From Gordonia bronchialis DSM 43247 (GTDB taxonomy: Bacteria; Actinomycetota; Actinomycetes; Mycobacteriales; Mycobacteriaceae), in contig NC_013441.1 of NCBI RefSeq assembly GCF_000024785.1, positions 1,922,001 through 1,986,000 on the forward strand: a stretch of DNA of 64,000 nucleotides, in the 5' to 3' direction. The position numbers and the translations under genes are program-made. The notes under the pieces were generated by a model. That model was not told where the DNA came from and ran no database searches. It worked only from the letters and a program-made list of their open reading frames with translations. Shown in pieces: positions 62,844 through 64,000 of this stretch (the first letter of the stretch is position 1; every line of letters starts with the position of its first letter).

Positions 62844-64000
62844 CTACTGGCCGGCTGCCGTGTCGAGGTCGTCGGCGAAGGCGTGCGGGCCACGCAGAAA
62901 TGCCGGTGGTGTCGGCGCTACCGGCGATGTGGTGATGGTGTCGTCGTATTCGGTACCGGCGATCAGGATGCCTTTGATGGTGCGTGGCCCGACATCGCCG
63001 ACGGCGATCGCGCGGGCGCAGGCGGCGTTGATGCGGTCATCGGGATACTTGGTGCGCAAGCCGACGATGGACTGGATCGCGCGCAGGCGGTGGATCGCAT
63101 TGACCTCGGAGAGTTCAGCGACGACTGCGACCGCGTGCTCGCCGATCTCTTCGGCCTGCTTGCGGCACCACGCCACCGGGCGGGAGTGGTAGGCGACCTT
63201 GTGCGGCGGATAGTGCTCGAGGTTGGTTGCTCGTCCGCTCAGGTGCAGTACGTGGGTTGCCACGACCTGGTCGTCGGCGAAGACCTGGACCATATCCCCG
63301 CACGTGCGGACCCGCACGTGTGAGCCGATCAGCCGCCACGGCACCGAGTACAACGCTGTGCCCGCCTTGACATGACAGTCGGGGGCGACCTTGCCCACGT
63401 GGTAGGTGACACGTTCAAATCGTCTGGGCGGCAACGGAGTCAACACATCCCGTTCGATCTGCGCGAACAGTTCGGCGGGCGGCACCCCATCGATCCCGCG
63501 GTGGGCGTGGCGGCCGTACACGTTCAGACACCAGTCGAGGGCGGCCTGTTGCATCTGCGGCAGGCTGGTGAACTCGCGGCCCGTGAAGAACGAGTCCCGA
63601 ATGTAGGGCATCGGGCGCTCGATGCGCGGTTTGTCTTTCGGAGTGAACGCGCGCGCCGGATCGATCAGCACCTCGTAGAACGAGGCGAGTTCGGCGTAGG
63701 CCCGGTTGATCTGCGGATCGTAGAGATCAGGCTTGCTGACCCCGGTCTTGAGGTTGTCACAAACGATTCGCTCGGGCACGCCGCCGAAAAACTCGAACGC
63801 ATCCACATGCGAAGCGCACCAAGATGTTTGGTCCATCTTGAGGACCGGCTGCACAAACAACCACCGCGAGCACGACAGGATGATCGCGAACGCCCACACC
63901 GACACCCGCTTCCCGGTCTCAGGGTTGGTCCACATCCCGAGCTTGCCGTAATCGACTTGGGCTTCCTCGCCTGCAGGTACCGGGGGTCGTGGTGGGGTTG
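62844..64000 (-). CDS. istA: IS21 transposase IstA (5' end missing)
   Basis: A partial transposase; its N-terminus lies beyond the window edge, since the frame runs open upstream of residue M at 63935 as EEAQVDYGKLGMW. Catalytic-type acidic residues occur in that VDYG, in PERIVCDNLKTGV and in KPRIERPMPYIRDS. A C-terminal domain of IstA type follows. The frame is unbroken in the visible 1157 bases. Confidence 0.9.
   Translation of the reverse strand, partial: TPPRPPVPAGEEAQVDYGKLGMWTNPETGKRVSVWAFAIILSCSRWLFVQPVLKMDQTSWCASHVDAFEFFGGVPERIVCDNLKTGVSKPDLYDPQINRAYAELASFYEVLIDPARAFTPKDKPRIERPMPYIRDSFFTGREFTSLPQMQQAALDWCLNVYGRHAHRGIDGVPPAELFAQIERDVLTPLPPRRFERVTYHVGKVAPDCHVKAGTALYSVPWRLIGSHVRVRTCGDMVQVFADDQVVATHVLHLSGRATNLEHYPPHKVAYHSRPVAWCRKQAEEIGEHAVAVVAELSEVNAIHRLRAIQSIVGLRTKYPDDRINAACARAIAVGDVGPRTIKGILIAGTEYDDTITTSPVAPTPPAFLRGPHAFADDLDTAAGQ

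Larger units (their letters stand above)
61941..64000 (-). mobile_element. IS21-family insertion sequence (left part, runs off window)
   Basis: Contains istB and the 3' part of istA. The likely left end begins TGTCGACGG at 61941, followed by GTCACGTAATTCCCCA (61949-61964) and a near copy, GTCACGGATTTCCCCA (61974-61989), 25 bases on. IS21 elements carry such repeated transposase-binding sites at their ends. The right end is outside the window, so boundaries and target duplication cannot be verified. Confidence 0.8.

Noticed and set aside
1..64000. CRISPR array, prophage or rRNA operon
   Set aside because: No regularly spaced repeats, phage structural genes or rRNA sequences were seen; tandem repeats are short and inside genes.

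Overview
The window looks like chromosome of a high-GC, mycolic-acid-type actinobacterium (order Mycobacteriales), probably Gordonia or a close relative. This rests on gene content and order recalled from the Mycobacterium tuberculosis genome, not on a search. It carries accD5/accE5, a rhamnosyltransferase-rmlD-manB set, sigE-rseA-htrA-tatB, the trehalose importer lpqY-sugABC, and the fused 2-oxoglutarate enzyme kgd. Genes are dense, with frequent GTG starts and many ATGA or GTGA overlaps. No CRISPR array, rRNA or prophage was seen.

Layout. 145-2135: tandem zinc-metallopeptidase lipoproteins. 2189-5650: maf, accE5, accD5 and divergent birA (biotin-dependent acyl-CoA carboxylation). 5657-8974: two membrane proteins and a two-component system. 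8946-11421: gtrA, purK, purE. 11421-12552: IS630-type element, copy 1. 12594-19671: F420-type oxidoreductase, TIGR03089 protein, LCP ligase, rmlD, wbbL, manB and an O-methyltransferase (envelope arabinogalactan-peptidoglycan linkage and nucleotide sugars). 19932-23376: envelope-stress block sigE, rseA, htrA, tatB. 23409-28433: mrp, a lytic transglycosylase, DUF1003, an MgtE-N/CBS protein and a stress protein. 28620-33432: trehalose importer. 33454-35611: ParB-like protein, metallophosphoesterase, SUFU-domain protein. 35611-36744: IS630 copy 2, degenerate. 36856-41598: small membrane protein, corA, marC, a solitary OpuAC-like lipoprotein and an APC permease. 41671-44786: SDR plus Baeyer-Villiger-type monooxygenase, divergent from a TetR gene with two clear operators. 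44862-52873: kgd and a single-chain asymmetric ABC exporter. 52955-57052: EcsC protein, glutathionyl-hydroquinone-reductase-like protein, and a PadR-MFS efflux pair. 57137-61326: sbcD-sbcC. 61396-61468: tRNA-Arg(CCG). 61733-64000: a tiny secreted peptide gene and an IS21 element that runs off the end.

The main unusual result concerns the two IS630 copies. Both inserted at the TA of a CTAG that forms the TAG stop codon of the upstream gene (purE and the SUFU gene). The first base of the element is G, so the host stop is rebuilt. The transposase has no stop inside the element and borrows TAG from the duplicated TA plus the flanking base. Other points of interest are the TetR operators sitting on a recognisable promoter, an 18-bp perfect palindrome ahead of the PadR gene, a 16-bp palindrome ahead of sigE, a structured leader plus possible frameshift at 36792-37420, and the degenerate/consensus ATP sites in the fused exporter.
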